26,667 nucleotides of DNA from an uncultured Eggerthellaceae bacterium (GTDB lineage: Bacteria > Actinomycetota > Coriobacteriia > Coriobacteriales > Eggerthellaceae). Positions 1 through 7,751 of this stretch are shown here, one piece after another; the stretch's first letter is position 1, and each line of letters begins with the position of its first letter. A model generated the notes under the pieces. It worked only from the letters and a program-made list of their open reading frames with translations, was not told the DNA's origin and did no database searches. The position numbers and the translations under genes are program-made. The stretch lies in assembly GCA_910588985.1 (NCBI GenBank), contig CAJURO010000024.1, positions 1 to 26,667 on the forward strand, written 5' to 3'.

Positions 1-46
1 ACGACGCGGCGAGACTTTCACTTATCATAAGCAATCTCACATGCAT
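1..46 (-). CDS. Possible N-terminal fragment of a gene running off the left edge
   Basis: Reading leftward from an ATG at 46 (or a GTG at 40), the frame stays open to the window edge and gives about 15 residues, MHVRLLMISESLAAS. The hydrophobic strand followed by an acidic residue resembles the first beta-strand of a receiver or other Rossmann-like domain, and an HPt gene lies directly upstream on the same strand. No good ribosome binding site is visible before either start. The product is not identified and the reading frame itself is uncertain. Confidence 0.2.
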   Translation of the reverse strand, partial: MHVRLLMISESLAAS

Positions 47-82
47 CTACTTTGAGTTTACGGAGTGCAAGGAAGACGCTTG

Positions 83-457
83 TTAAGCCTCCAAGGTGCC
101 ATCTTCCCAGGCAGCGAGCCCTGTGATGACCTTGTCGTTCGCGGCGCTTATGATCGGGAGGAACCCTTCCGCCGCTTGGTATTCTCCCTGGAAGAGCGCG
201 TCGGATGCGCTTGCAGCTGCTTTGAACAGATCGGTGAAGGAGAGATTTCCCGAGACGCCTTTGAGGGCGTGGGCTGCCTTGTATGCACCATCAAAATCTT
301 TCACCTCAAGTGCTGCAACAAGGTTCGCGTAATTCTGATCGTTCAAGTACTTGAGTGCGAGTTTCTTATAGAGCTCAGCGTTGTCGTCCATGCGATCCAT
401 GGCGTCCATATAATCAATTCCATATGCTGCAAGCTTCTGGGCGATTGTCTCTGACAT
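83..457 (-). CDS. Stand-alone HPt (histidine phosphotransfer) domain protein
   Basis: This 124-residue, almost entirely helical protein carries the HPt signature AHALKGVSGNLSF, with His63 as the likely phosphoacceptor followed by the conserved Lys-Gly. HPt proteins relay phosphate between receiver domains and hybrid histidine kinases in the cytoplasm. The start at 457 is chosen because a strong AAGGAGG lies five bases upstream; an in-frame ATG at 649 would run back into the neighbouring methyltransferase gene. There is no kinase or other domain in the chain, so it must work with partners encoded elsewhere. The next frame downstream (1-46) might be part of the same signalling cluster, but that is speculative. 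HPt assignment is firm; the pathway is unknown. Confidence 0.85.
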   Translation of the reverse strand: MSETIAQKLAAYGIDYMDAMDRMDDNAELYKKLALKYLNDQNYANLVAALEVKDFDGAYKAAHALKGVSGNLSFTDLFKAAASASDALFQGEYQAAEGFLPIISAANDKVITGLAAWEDGTLEA

Positions 458-530
458 CACAGCCTCCTTCTCGTTGGTGATCCAAGTGTAGAGCGAGAGC
501 GAGGTATAAAGGAGATAGGGAAGTCTTTCG

Positions 531-1448
531 TTACTTTGATGATGCCAAGGAGGAGGCTTGCCATGAAATGAACGCCCATACGACCTTGCGCTCTTGACGA
601 AGGATGAGTGCCTTTTCGGGAAGCCCGTCTGCTCCGCATTGGCCTTCATGGGGGTTTGCCATCACGTTCTTATTGACCCAGGTGTGCAGCCGATTGAGCG
701 CCTGGGTCATCTCTTGCTCATCGAGAAGCTCGCGTCCTGCATCAAGGACCATGCGCTTGAGGCTTTCGAATGCTTCATCAGTGGAGGCGAACGTATCGTG
801 CCTTGTGCTTGGAATATAGCGAACCTCTGGGAGGAGACCACAGTGTTGAAGGATCATGAACGCGTAGACGAAGTCTTTACCAAGGTCTGCCTGTATGCCG
901 ATGGCGGAGAGGATGGCGGCATCGGTGCGAGGAGAGGAACCAACAGGAAGGGTGATGCAGCAGCGTTTGCGAGCGACCTCATTGAGCTTCATGAGCGATT
1001 CTTTGAGGTTGTGGGTGGCGATAGAGCGCGAGGCGATTGCCACATCGACGCTTTTCGGGCTCATGCCATGCGCTGCCCAGTCATCCTCCCAGCTGAATTG
1101 GCGCACATCGATGCTCAGGTTGCCGTGGCATTGCGCTTCAGCTTCAAGAGAGTCGAGCATTCCGCGGCTGAAGTCAGCAGCTATCACTTCATGCCCTGCG
1201 ATCGCAAGAGGGATCGAGAGAGCTCCATTGCCGCACCCCATGTCAAAAATGGTGTCTTTAGGCGCGATCTGGGCGTATTCGATGAAGAGGTTTGCATAGG
1301 GAGATGGTTTGCCGCTCTTATGGAAGGTCTTCGAGCGTTCGTCCCAATAGGATGCGTCATCCGCCGCACGTCGTGCATCTTGGAGCGCGATCCACTCCTC
1401 ATTCCAGTCTGTCGTTGTGAGCTTGGGGGTGAAACCACTTTTCGCCAT
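531..1448 (-). CDS. Class I SAM-dependent methyltransferase
   Basis: The 305-residue protein has a Rossmann methyltransferase core from about residue 60. Motif I is IFDMGCGNGALSIPLA (glycine loop around residues 69-75), and Asp92 in VIAADFS is placed to bind the SAM ribose. The N-terminal 55 residues are rich in Trp and charged residues (DWNEEWIALQDARR, ASYWDERSKTF), a pattern seen in small-molecule methyltransferases of anaerobes. The C-terminal half (about 200-305) has no motif I can name and probably shapes the substrate site. The start has GAAGAGG upstream. It is the first gene of a minus-strand pair with the HPt gene (73-base gap) and is divergent from thyX. The substrate cannot be told from sequence. 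Confidence 0.85.
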   Translation of the reverse strand: MAKSGFTPKLTTTDWNEEWIALQDARRAADDASYWDERSKTFHKSGKPSPYANLFIEYAQIAPKDTIFDMGCGNGALSIPLAIAGHEVIAADFSRGMLDSLEAEAQCHGNLSIDVRQFSWEDDWAAHGMSPKSVDVAIASRSIATHNLKESLMKLNEVARKRCCITLPVGSSPRTDAAILSAIGIQADLGKDFVYAFMILQHCGLLPEVRYIPSTRHDTFASTDEAFESLKRMVLDAGRELLDEQEMTQALNRLHTWVNKNVMANPHEGQCGADGLPEKALILRQERKVVWAFISWQASSLASSK

Positions 1449-1602
1449 CGCGCACCTCTTCTTGTTCCGTTCCAGCTACTTTTTATGGCTAGTTTCTAGG
1501 TTTTTCGCTCAGGCGAAGCTCAAAACCGCATAAGGTAATTATACTGTCATGAAAACAGAGAGTCTGTCTCTTGGCAGGTAAGATGTCCGAAGGAATAAGC
1601 AT

Positions 1603-2280
1603 ATGCAAGTCGAACTTCTCTATCACACCCCTGACCCTGAACGCGCCATCGCGACAGCCGCGCGTCTTTGCTATGCGCCAGTAGGCGCTTCCGAGCTCAT
1701 GGAGACGATGCCCGAGGAGCGTGTCGCATCAGTGCTTTCGACCATCATGGAAAGCGGGCATTTCTCCACGCTCGAGCACGCAAGCTACACCTTTGCCATC
1801 GACGGTGTGTCAAGGGCGCTCACCCATCAGCTTGTGCGTCATCGCCTTGCAAGCTTCAACCAGCAATCGCAGCGCTATGTGAAGTTCAAGGATGAGCTGC
1901 CATTCGTCGAGCCGCCCTCGATCGCCGCCAATGAACAGGCTCGTGAGATATTCGATGGCTTCATGAAGAATGCGCAAGAGGCGTATGCGCAACTCGTCGA
2001 GTTGGGCATCCCAGCAGAGGATGCGCGCTTCGTGCTTCCGAATGCGGTTGAAACGAAGATCGTTGTCACGATGAACGTGCGCGAGCTGCTCCACTTCTTC
2101 AGCCTCCGTTGCTGCAACAGGGCTCAGTGGGAGATCCGTGCGCTCGCTCATCGTATGCTTGAGCTCGTACGTCCGACAGCACCATTCATCTTCCTTGATG
2201 CGGGTGCTCCTTGCGTGAAGGGCACCTGCCCTGAGGGCAAGATGACGTGTGGCGATCCTTACGATCGCGTCAAGAGGTAG
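1603..2280 (+). CDS. thyX: Flavin-dependent thymidylate synthase ThyX
   Basis: ThyX makes dTMP from dUMP using methylenetetrahydrofolate, FAD and NADPH. The 225-residue chain contains the family signature RHRxxSxxxxSxR as RHRLASFNQQSQR (residues 79-91), and the C-terminal substrate-binding stretch RCCNRAQWEIR. Length is normal for the family. An AAGGA stands before the ATG. A TATACT hexamer at 1540-1545 could be a -10 element, but no matching -35 was found. It opens the plus-strand gene train, and thymidylate kinase (the next enzyme in the pathway) lies further along the same train. No thyA-type enzyme is present in the window. Confidence 0.97.
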   Translation: MQVELLYHTPDPERAIATAARLCYAPVGASELMETMPEERVASVLSTIMESGHFSTLEHASYTFAIDGVSRALTHQLVRHRLASFNQQSQRYVKFKDELPFVEPPSIAANEQAREIFDGFMKNAQEAYAQLVELGIPAEDARFVLPNAVETKIVVTMNVRELLHFFSLRCCNRAQWEIRALAHRMLELVRPTAPFIFLDAGAPCVKGTCPEGKMTCGDPYDRVKR

Positions 2281-2285
2281 GCGCA

Positions 2286-3524
2286 GTGCAAAAAAGCGAC
2301 ACAGACCTCTCGCGCGCGTTCTCGGAAGATGGTGCGCGCAAGACGCATGTTGGGGGACAGGCGCTTCTTGAAGGCATCATGATGCGCGGCAAGTTCAATT
2401 GGGCTGTTGCGGTGCGTGAGCCTGATGGGGGCATCTACCTTGAAGAGCATGATCTTGCGAGCGGAAAGAAGAGGCATGCATGGATGAGCAAGCCTTTCAT
2501 CCGTGGATGCACCGCGCTCGTCGAGTCGCTTGCGCTTGGTTTCAAGGCGCTTGAGATCGCCTCTGAGCATGCCTTTGCTGACGAAGAGGATGAGCAGGCC
2601 ACCGAGGCTGAAGCGCAGCAGATCGTCGAGGCGCTCGAAGAGGAGTTTGTGCCTCAGGATGAAGAGGTGCGAGCGTTCAGCTGGAAGGATGACTTCGGCA
2701 ATCCTGATGAGATGATCGACGCTTTGGGCGCACAGCGCAGTCTCGAAGTAGTAGCCGAGGAGGTTCGGGATGCATCTTCAACATCGGTGCCCACCTCGTT
2801 CCCAGCGCCCGAACAAGCCTCTGTGGCATCATCTCAGGAGAAGCCCTCTGAAGGGGGGCTTGGTAAAGGCGTCATGACGGTCTCGATGATCATGGGCGTT
2901 GTTTTGGGAGTCGTGCTCTTCATCGTGGCGCCAGCGGCTCTTACGAACCTTATCGTAGGCGAATATGATTCGAACACCATTCTGTGGAACATCGTCGACG
3001 GTGTTCTCCGCGTCATCGTCTTCATCTTCTATATCTGGCTTATCGGCCGTATGGAGGATATTCGGCGCATGTTCATGTATCACGGAGCTGAGCATAAGAC
3101 CATCCATTGTTACGAGCATGAGCTGCCGCTCACTCCTGAGAACGCGCGCCAGTTCCCGCGACTCCATGTCCGTTGCGGAACAGCGTTCCTCATCATGGTC
3201 CTCATCATCGCGATCATCGTCTATACCGTTTTGCCTGTGAATGCGCTCATCGATGCGACTGGTGTTGCGGATGGGGCGCCCAAGCTCATCCTTGTCATCG
3301 CTGTTCGGATCCTCTTCTTGCCGATCATCGCTGGCATCTCATATGAGATCACGGTGAAATGGGCAGGGTCGCGCCCTGACAACCCGTTGGTGAAAGTGAT
3401 CCTCTGGCCTGGCATGCAGATGCAGTACCTTACGACGAACGAGCCAGATGACTCCCAGCTTGAGTGCGCCATCGAGGCGATGAAGCTTGTGCTTGAACGC
3501 GAAGAGCGTGAAGCGAAAGCCTGA
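2286..3524 (+). CDS. DUF1385 (YqhQ-like) integral membrane protein
   Basis: The DUF1385 family hallmark GGQALLEGIMMRG sits at residues 23-35. The conserved core continues with MYHGAEHKTIHCYE (His266, His270 and His274 in a metal-site-like spacing) and RLHVRCGTAF. About four membrane segments are visible near residues 198-222, 236-256, 299-320 and 332-352. Function is unknown for the family. I chose the GTG at 2286, five bases after the thyX stop, with AGAGG upstream; a longer in-frame start at 2247 would lie inside thyX. At 412 residues it is longer than Bacillus YqhQ because residues 97-193 form a highly acidic, low-complexity cytoplasmic-looking insert. Tight spacing suggests cotranscription with thyX. 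Confidence 0.9.
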   Translation: MQKSDTDLSRAFSEDGARKTHVGGQALLEGIMMRGKFNWAVAVREPDGGIYLEEHDLASGKKRHAWMSKPFIRGCTALVESLALGFKALEIASEHAFADEEDEQATEAEAQQIVEALEEEFVPQDEEVRAFSWKDDFGNPDEMIDALGAQRSLEVVAEEVRDASSTSVPTSFPAPEQASVASSQEKPSEGGLGKGVMTVSMIMGVVLGVVLFIVAPAALTNLIVGEYDSNTILWNIVDGVLRVIVFIFYIWLIGRMEDIRRMFMYHGAEHKTIHCYEHELPLTPENARQFPRLHVRCGTAFLIMVLIIAIIVYTVLPVNALIDATGVADGAPKLILVIAVRILFLPIIAGISYEITVKWAGSRPDNPLVKVILWPGMQMQYLTTNEPDDSQLECAIEAMKLVLEREEREAKA

Positions 3525-3552
3525 GAGTCTGAGATATGAATTCTCGCAACGT

Positions 3553-3578
3553 GAGCACTCTCGTGCTCGTCTTTGCTT
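3553..3578 (+). terminator. Possible weak intrinsic terminator before topA
   Basis: A hairpin GAGCAC-TCTC-GTGCTC (stem 3553-3558 with 3563-3568) can be extended by G-U pairs and is followed by the T-rich stretch GTCTTTGCTT. The run of T is interrupted, so termination is probably partial. It falls in the 115-base gap between the DUF1385 gene and topA and may separate two transcription units. Confidence 0.35.
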
Positions 3579-3639
3579 CGATTTCGTGTATCCTATCGCT
3601 TCACAGGACCCATATATATAAAGTAAGGATCGACTGACC

Positions 3640-6192
3640 TTGAAGCTAGTAGTCACCGAGAAGAACGATGCAGCGAAGCAGATCGCGACGCTGCTTGCCA
3701 CAGGTAAGCCAAAGCAAGACAAGGTGTACAACACGCCAGTTTACCGATTCGATGTGAAAGGAGAGGAGTGGATCGCGATCGGTTTGCGCGGTCATATCCT
3801 CGCTCCTGATTTCCCTCCTCAAATGATCTACAAGAAGCGCGGTGGTTGGGTCGGCGTGACCGAAGAGGGAGAGACGCTTCCAGCCAATGTCCCTGCTACG
3901 CTTGCGCGCCCTCCCTTCAAGAAGAAGAAACCCTTCACAGAAGATGGGGTCGATCTGCGTGGCTGGAAGATAGAAGCGCTTCCGTACCTCGCCTTTGCTC
4001 CGATCGAGAAGGTGCCAAAGGAGAAGGACATCATCCGATCGCTTAAGAATCTTGCGAAGAAAGCCGATTCGATCATCATCGCAACCGACTTCGATCGCGA
4101 AGGAGAGCTCATTGGCTCTGATGCCCTCTCATGTTGTCGTGACGTGAACACGACCGCTCCTGTTTCGCGCGCTCGCTATTCATCGTTCACGAAGCCTGAG
4201 ATCACGCATGCGTTCGAGAATCTTGTCGAGATGGACGACAACCTTGCTCAAGCAGGTGAGACGCGTCAAGATATCGATTTGATCTGGGGTGCAGCCCTGA
4301 CGCGCTATCTCACGCTTGCCAAGTTCGCAGGCTATGGCAATGTGCGCTCTTCAGGTCGCGTGCAAACGCCTACCCTTGCTCTCATCGTCGAGCGCGAACG
4401 CGAGCGCATGGCCTTTGTGCCTGAGGATTTTTGGGTCATCAGGGGCACCTTCGATGCATCGGCGACAACAGGTCCGACAAGTGGCGAAGGCGAAGAGGTG
4501 TTCACCGCTTCTCATGCCACGGTAAAATTCAAAGATGAGGCTCGCGCGCAAGCTGCTATGGCCGCCATCGAAGGACAGACGAGCGCTACCGTGGTCTCCA
4601 TCGAGAAGAAGAAACGCACGCAAGCTCCTCCGACTCCGTTCAACACGACGAGCCTCATGGCAGCTGCATCTGCCGAAGGCATCACACCCGCTCGGTGCAT
4701 GCGCATGGCCGAGAGCCTCTACATGGACGGATACATCTCGTATCCACGTGTTGACAACACGGTCTATCCGAGCACGCTCGACCTTGCCTCGCTTGTCGAG
4801 ATGCTCGAGAAGAACCCCGCTTATGCACCGTATTGCCAGAAGCTTCTCAAGGGCGGTCCGATCCATGCGACGCGTGGCAAGAAGGAGACGACGGATCATC
4901 CTCCCATCTATCCGACGGCTGCTGCCACCCCTGACGATCTCGGCGCTTCTGAATACAAGCTCTACAACTTGATCGCACGTCGTTTCCTTGCAACGCTCTC
5001 AGGTGCAGCGACGATCGAGGGCACGAAGGTGATGCTCGATGTGAACGGAGAGGGTTTCGCTGCGAAGGGCGATGTGCTCTTGAACAAGGGGTATCGAGAG
5101 ATCTACCCCTACGGTCTCAAGAAGGATGAGACGCTTCCCCCGATGGAGGAAGGGCAGCGCATCGCGTTCAACCAGGCGACATGCACAAAGGACCAGACGA
5201 AGCCGCCTGCGCGCTTCAGCCAAGGCAAGCTCATCCAAGAGATGGAGCGCCTTGGTCTTGGCACGAAATCCACGCGGCATGCCATCATCGAGCGCCTTTA
5301 TACGGTCAAATACATCCAGAACGACCCGATCGAGCCCTCGCAGCTCGGTATTGCGGTGATCGATGCGCTCGATAGCTTCGCACCTCATATCACGCATCCT
5401 GAGATGACAGCTGAGCTTGAGGCTGGCATGGATCAGATCGCTGAGGGGCATGCGACGAAGAACGATATCGTCATGGCTTCGCGAGAGCTTCTCTCGCACG
5501 AGCTTGCCGACCTCATCCCTCGTACCGAGGAAGTAGGCGAAGCGCTGCGCGATGCAGTGGCTGCTGATGCGTATGTTGGCGTATGCCCCTCTTGTGGGAA
5601 AGACCTTCAGATCCGCGCATCCCATAAGACGAAGTCGATGTTCATCGGTTGTGCAGGATGGCCCGATTGCGACGTTACCTATCCGCTTCCCAAAGGCAAG
5701 GTGGAGGCGGTCGAGGAGCTCTGCCCTACGTGCGGCATGCCGCAGGTGAAGGTGACGCAGTTCAGGCAGAAACCGCGCATCATGTGCATCGACCCTGCAT
5801 GTGAGACCAACCAAGAGCCCGAGGTGATGGTCGGCCTTTGCCCCGTATGCAAGGAAGCAGGCAAAGAATCCAAGATGTATGCGCGTCGCAATCCAAAGAC
5901 GCTGAAGCGCTCCATCACATGCGAGAACTTCGAAGAGTGCGAGACGCGCTATCCGTTGCCCCAATATGGCGACATCGAGACGACTGACGAGGTGTGCGAG
6001 AGCTGCGGTGCGCCGATGGTCATCGTCAAAACGAGCCGTGGTCCTTGGAAGCTCTGCCCGAACTTTACCTGTCCGAGCAAGGAAGAGGATGCTAAGCAAT
6101 CTGCGAAGAAGCCAACGAAGAAGCCTGCGAAGAAGCCAGCCTCTCAGAGGACCTCGAAGCGCTCTTCGTCCAAGGCGAAAACGTCCGCCTAG
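3640..6192 (+). CDS. topA: DNA topoisomerase I (type IA)
   Basis: This 850-residue enzyme relaxes negatively supercoiled DNA. The N-terminal TOPRIM domain starts KLVVTEKNDAAKQIA (catalytic Glu6) and carries the metal triad in TDFDREGE (Asp150, Asp152, Glu154). The catalytic tyrosine is Tyr368 in GYISYPRVDNTVYP. After the core come four Cys-rich zinc ribbons at about residues 649-805 (CPSC...CAGWPDC, CPTC...CIDPAC, CPVC...CENFEEC, CESC...CPNFTC), then a Lys/Ser-rich tail ending the protein. The start is a TTG at 3640, supported by alignment to the family N terminus; AAGGA lies about ten bases upstream. A 115-base gap separates it from DUF1385, while fumarase alpha follows after 19 bases. Assignment is secure. 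Confidence 0.97.
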   Translation: MKLVVTEKNDAAKQIATLLATGKPKQDKVYNTPVYRFDVKGEEWIAIGLRGHILAPDFPPQMIYKKRGGWVGVTEEGETLPANVPATLARPPFKKKKPFTEDGVDLRGWKIEALPYLAFAPIEKVPKEKDIIRSLKNLAKKADSIIIATDFDREGELIGSDALSCCRDVNTTAPVSRARYSSFTKPEITHAFENLVEMDDNLAQAGETRQDIDLIWGAALTRYLTLAKFAGYGNVRSSGRVQTPTLALIVERERERMAFVPEDFWVIRGTFDASATTGPTSGEGEEVFTASHATVKFKDEARAQAAMAAIEGQTSATVVSIEKKKRTQAPPTPFNTTSLMAAASAEGITPARCMRMAESLYMDGYISYPRVDNTVYPSTLDLASLVEMLEKNPAYAPYCQKLLKGGPIHATRGKKETTDHPPIYPTAAATPDDLGASEYKLYNLIARRFLATLSGAATIEGTKVMLDVNGEGFAAKGDVLLNKGYREIYPYGLKKDETLPPMEEGQRIAFNQATCTKDQTKPPARFSQGKLIQEMERLGLGTKSTRHAIIERLYTVKYIQNDPIEPSQLGIAVIDALDSFAPHITHPEMTAELEAGMDQIAEGHATKNDIVMASRELLSHELADLIPRTEEVGEALRDAVAADAYVGVCPSCGKDLQIRASHKTKSMFIGCAGWPDCDVTYPLPKGKVEAVEELCPTCGMPQVKVTQFRQKPRIMCIDPACETNQEPEVMVGLCPVCKEAGKESKMYARRNPKTLKRSITCENFEECETRYPLPQYGDIETTDEVCESCGAPMVIVKTSRGPWKLCPNFTCPSKEEDAKQSAKKPTKKPAKKPASQRTSKRSSSKAKTSA
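6103..6138 (+). repeat. Three tandem 12-base units encoding (A/T)KKP in the TopA tail
   Basis: The 12-base unit gcgaagaagcca occurs three times in tandem with single-base differences (6103-6114, 6115-6126, 6127-6138). It encodes AKKP-TKKP-AKKP at the start of the basic TopA tail. Such units may expand or contract by slippage. Confidence 0.8.
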
Positions 6193-6211
6193 GACTTTTC
6201 GAGGAGACATC

Positions 6212-7183
6212 ATGATCGAATCCCCTGTCGATACGGTGTGCGTAGATGAGCGCGTGTCCGTAGACCCGACGCTCGTCTCCCGTGCAGTCGAGATGGGTAT
6301 CCGCTCTGCAGCCACTCGGTTGCGTCCTGATATGTTGCACGCCATTGAGCGAGCGTATGCGATTGCTCGGGTCGATCAGAATCGTTCCCGCGAAGCGAGC
6401 GTGCTTGAGCAGATCATGGAGAACGATCGGATCGGGCGTGCTGATAACGCTCCGATCTGCCAAGATACAGGTTCTGTCTGGGTCTGCTTGGAAGCAGGGG
6501 ATGAGACCATGGTCCCCGCTGATGTGTTCGCAGGTGTGGACGAAGCGGTCGGTCATGCATATGAAGAAGGGCGGTTGCGCATGAGCATCGTACGTGACGC
6601 GCTCTTCGACCGCACGAACACGAGAACGAACACGCCAGCGTTCTGTGAGATCAGGGTTGTTCCTGGGCGTGCGGTCAAGCTTCATGTCATGCTGAAGGGA
6701 GGCGGCTCTGACAATGCTTCGCGCCTTGTGATGCTGCCGCCGAGCGCAGGGCCTGAGGGAATAGTTGCCGAGGTCGTGCAGCTGGTACGCGAGAAGGCGG
6801 CGAATGCCTGCCCGCCGCTCATCATCGGCGTTGGGGTAGGGACAACATTCGACAAGGTCGCCTCGCTCGCAAAGCATGCCCTGCTCCGTCCTCTTGGCAG
6901 TCCTGCGAAGAATGAGGAAGCGGGGCTTTTCGAAGCACGGATCCTTGAGGCGGTGAATGCAACGGGGATAGGTGCGGGTGCGCTCGGAGGTGACCTGACA
7001 GCGCTTGCAGTGCATCTTGAAACAGCACCATGCCATATCGCAGCGCTTCCGCTTGCGATAAATATGGGTTGCTGTGCGATGCGCTCATGCACGTTCCTGC
7101 TAACGGATGAGGAGGGGATCCTTCTTGAAGAGCCGAAGCTCCTTGATCCCCTCCAAAGCGAAGAAGGGAGCGATCATGTCTGA
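6212..7183 (+). CDS. Class I fumarate hydratase (or tartrate dehydratase) alpha subunit
   Basis: This 323-residue protein is the Fe-S half of a two-subunit class I fumarase, which interconverts fumarate and malate in the cytoplasm. It has the family stretches APICQDTGS, KGGGSDN and IGVGVGTTFDKVASLAKHALL. The likely [4Fe-4S] ligands are Cys83, Cys200 and one of the pair Cys287-Cys288 (NMGCCAMR). The ATG at 6212 is preceded by GAGGAG at good spacing; an in-frame upstream start would run into topA. The first 20-odd residues extend beyond the usual family start. Its stop overlaps the beta subunit start by eight bases. L-tartrate dehydratase TtdA is the alternative, since the families are close, but the adjacent malic enzyme favours fumarase. 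Confidence 0.92.
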   Translation: MIESPVDTVCVDERVSVDPTLVSRAVEMGIRSAATRLRPDMLHAIERAYAIARVDQNRSREASVLEQIMENDRIGRADNAPICQDTGSVWVCLEAGDETMVPADVFAGVDEAVGHAYEEGRLRMSIVRDALFDRTNTRTNTPAFCEIRVVPGRAVKLHVMLKGGGSDNASRLVMLPPSAGPEGIVAEVVQLVREKAANACPPLIIGVGVGTTFDKVASLAKHALLRPLGSPAKNEEAGLFEARILEAVNATGIGAGALGGDLTALAVHLETAPCHIAALPLAINMGCCAMRSCTFLLTDEEGILLEEPKLLDPLQSEEGSDHV

Positions 7184-7739
7184 GCCGATTCGCCTTGCGC
7201 TTCCGCTTGATCGCGAGGCGCTCTCCTCTTTGCATGCAGGAGATGAAGTGCTTCTCTCTGGCCCCCTCTACACGATGCGTGATGCGGGCCATGCGCGCTG
7301 TCTTGAGTCGCTTGAGCAGACGGGCCTGTTGCCCTACGGTCTTGCGGGCCATGCGCTCTTCTATGCAGGCCCAACACCTGCATTGGCCCAACGTCCCTTT
7401 GGTGCCATTGGGCCTACCACTGCCTCTCGCATGGATTTCGCTACCCCTGCGCTCATGGATGCAGGCATCGTGGCGAGCATCGGGAAGGGCAAGCGTTCAA
7501 AGGAGGTCGTTGCAGCTTGCGTGCGAACAGGGGGCGTGTACTTTGCCGCTGTCGGCGGCATCGCGGCGAAGCTGGCCGAGTGCGTCATCTCCTCTGAGCT
7601 CATTGCGTGGGATGACCTGGGCACTGAAGCACTGCGGCGTATAGAAGTGCGCGACTTTCCTGTGTTCGTGGAAGTGGATAGCAGGGGCAATGATCTCTAT
7701 CGAATGGTAGAATCGAGTGGTTCGAGAACTGATTCGTAA
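7176..7739 (+). CDS. Class I fumarate hydratase (or tartrate dehydratase) beta subunit
   Basis: The 187-residue product matches the C-terminal swivelling domain of class I fumarases in length and in conserved stretches: LSGPLYTMRDAGH near the N terminus, YAGPTP, GPTTASRMD and the SIGKGKRS loop. It pairs with the upstream alpha subunit to complete the active site. The start ATG lies inside the last codons of the alpha gene (eight-base overlap, GAAGGGAG upstream), typical of translationally coupled partner subunits. Malic enzyme follows after 12 bases. As with the alpha subunit, tartrate dehydratase activity cannot be excluded. Confidence 0.92.
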   Translation: MSEPIRLALPLDREALSSLHAGDEVLLSGPLYTMRDAGHARCLESLEQTGLLPYGLAGHALFYAGPTPALAQRPFGAIGPTTASRMDFATPALMDAGIVASIGKGKRSKEVVAACVRTGGVYFAAVGGIAAKLAECVISSELIAWDDLGTEALRRIEVRDFPVFVEVDSRGNDLYRMVESSGSRTDS

Positions 7740-7751
7740 GGCAGGGTGGTA

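Noticed and set aside
458..649. N-terminal extension of the HPt protein to an ATG at 649
   Set aside because: It would overlap the end of the methyltransferase gene, is not HPt-like, and a strong ribosome site stands directly before the start at 457.
594..1499. Open plus-strand frame of 301 codons opposite the methyltransferase
   Set aside because: The minus-strand frame has methyltransferase motifs and a ribosome site; this one has neither.
1503..1516. Small hairpin TTCGC-TCAG-GCGAA in the divergent gap before thyX
   Set aside because: Five base pairs only and no clear role; it could occur by chance.
3573..3622. Promoter for topA (TTGCTT, TATCCT or TATATAAA elements)
   Set aside because: No pair of hexamers has acceptable spacing, so I could not choose a promoter although one is plausible here.
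4999..6345. Open minus-strand frame of 448 codons opposite topA
   Set aside because: It is antisense to a clearly conserved gene, has a composition of Arg/His/Leu typical of shadow frames, and resembles no protein family.
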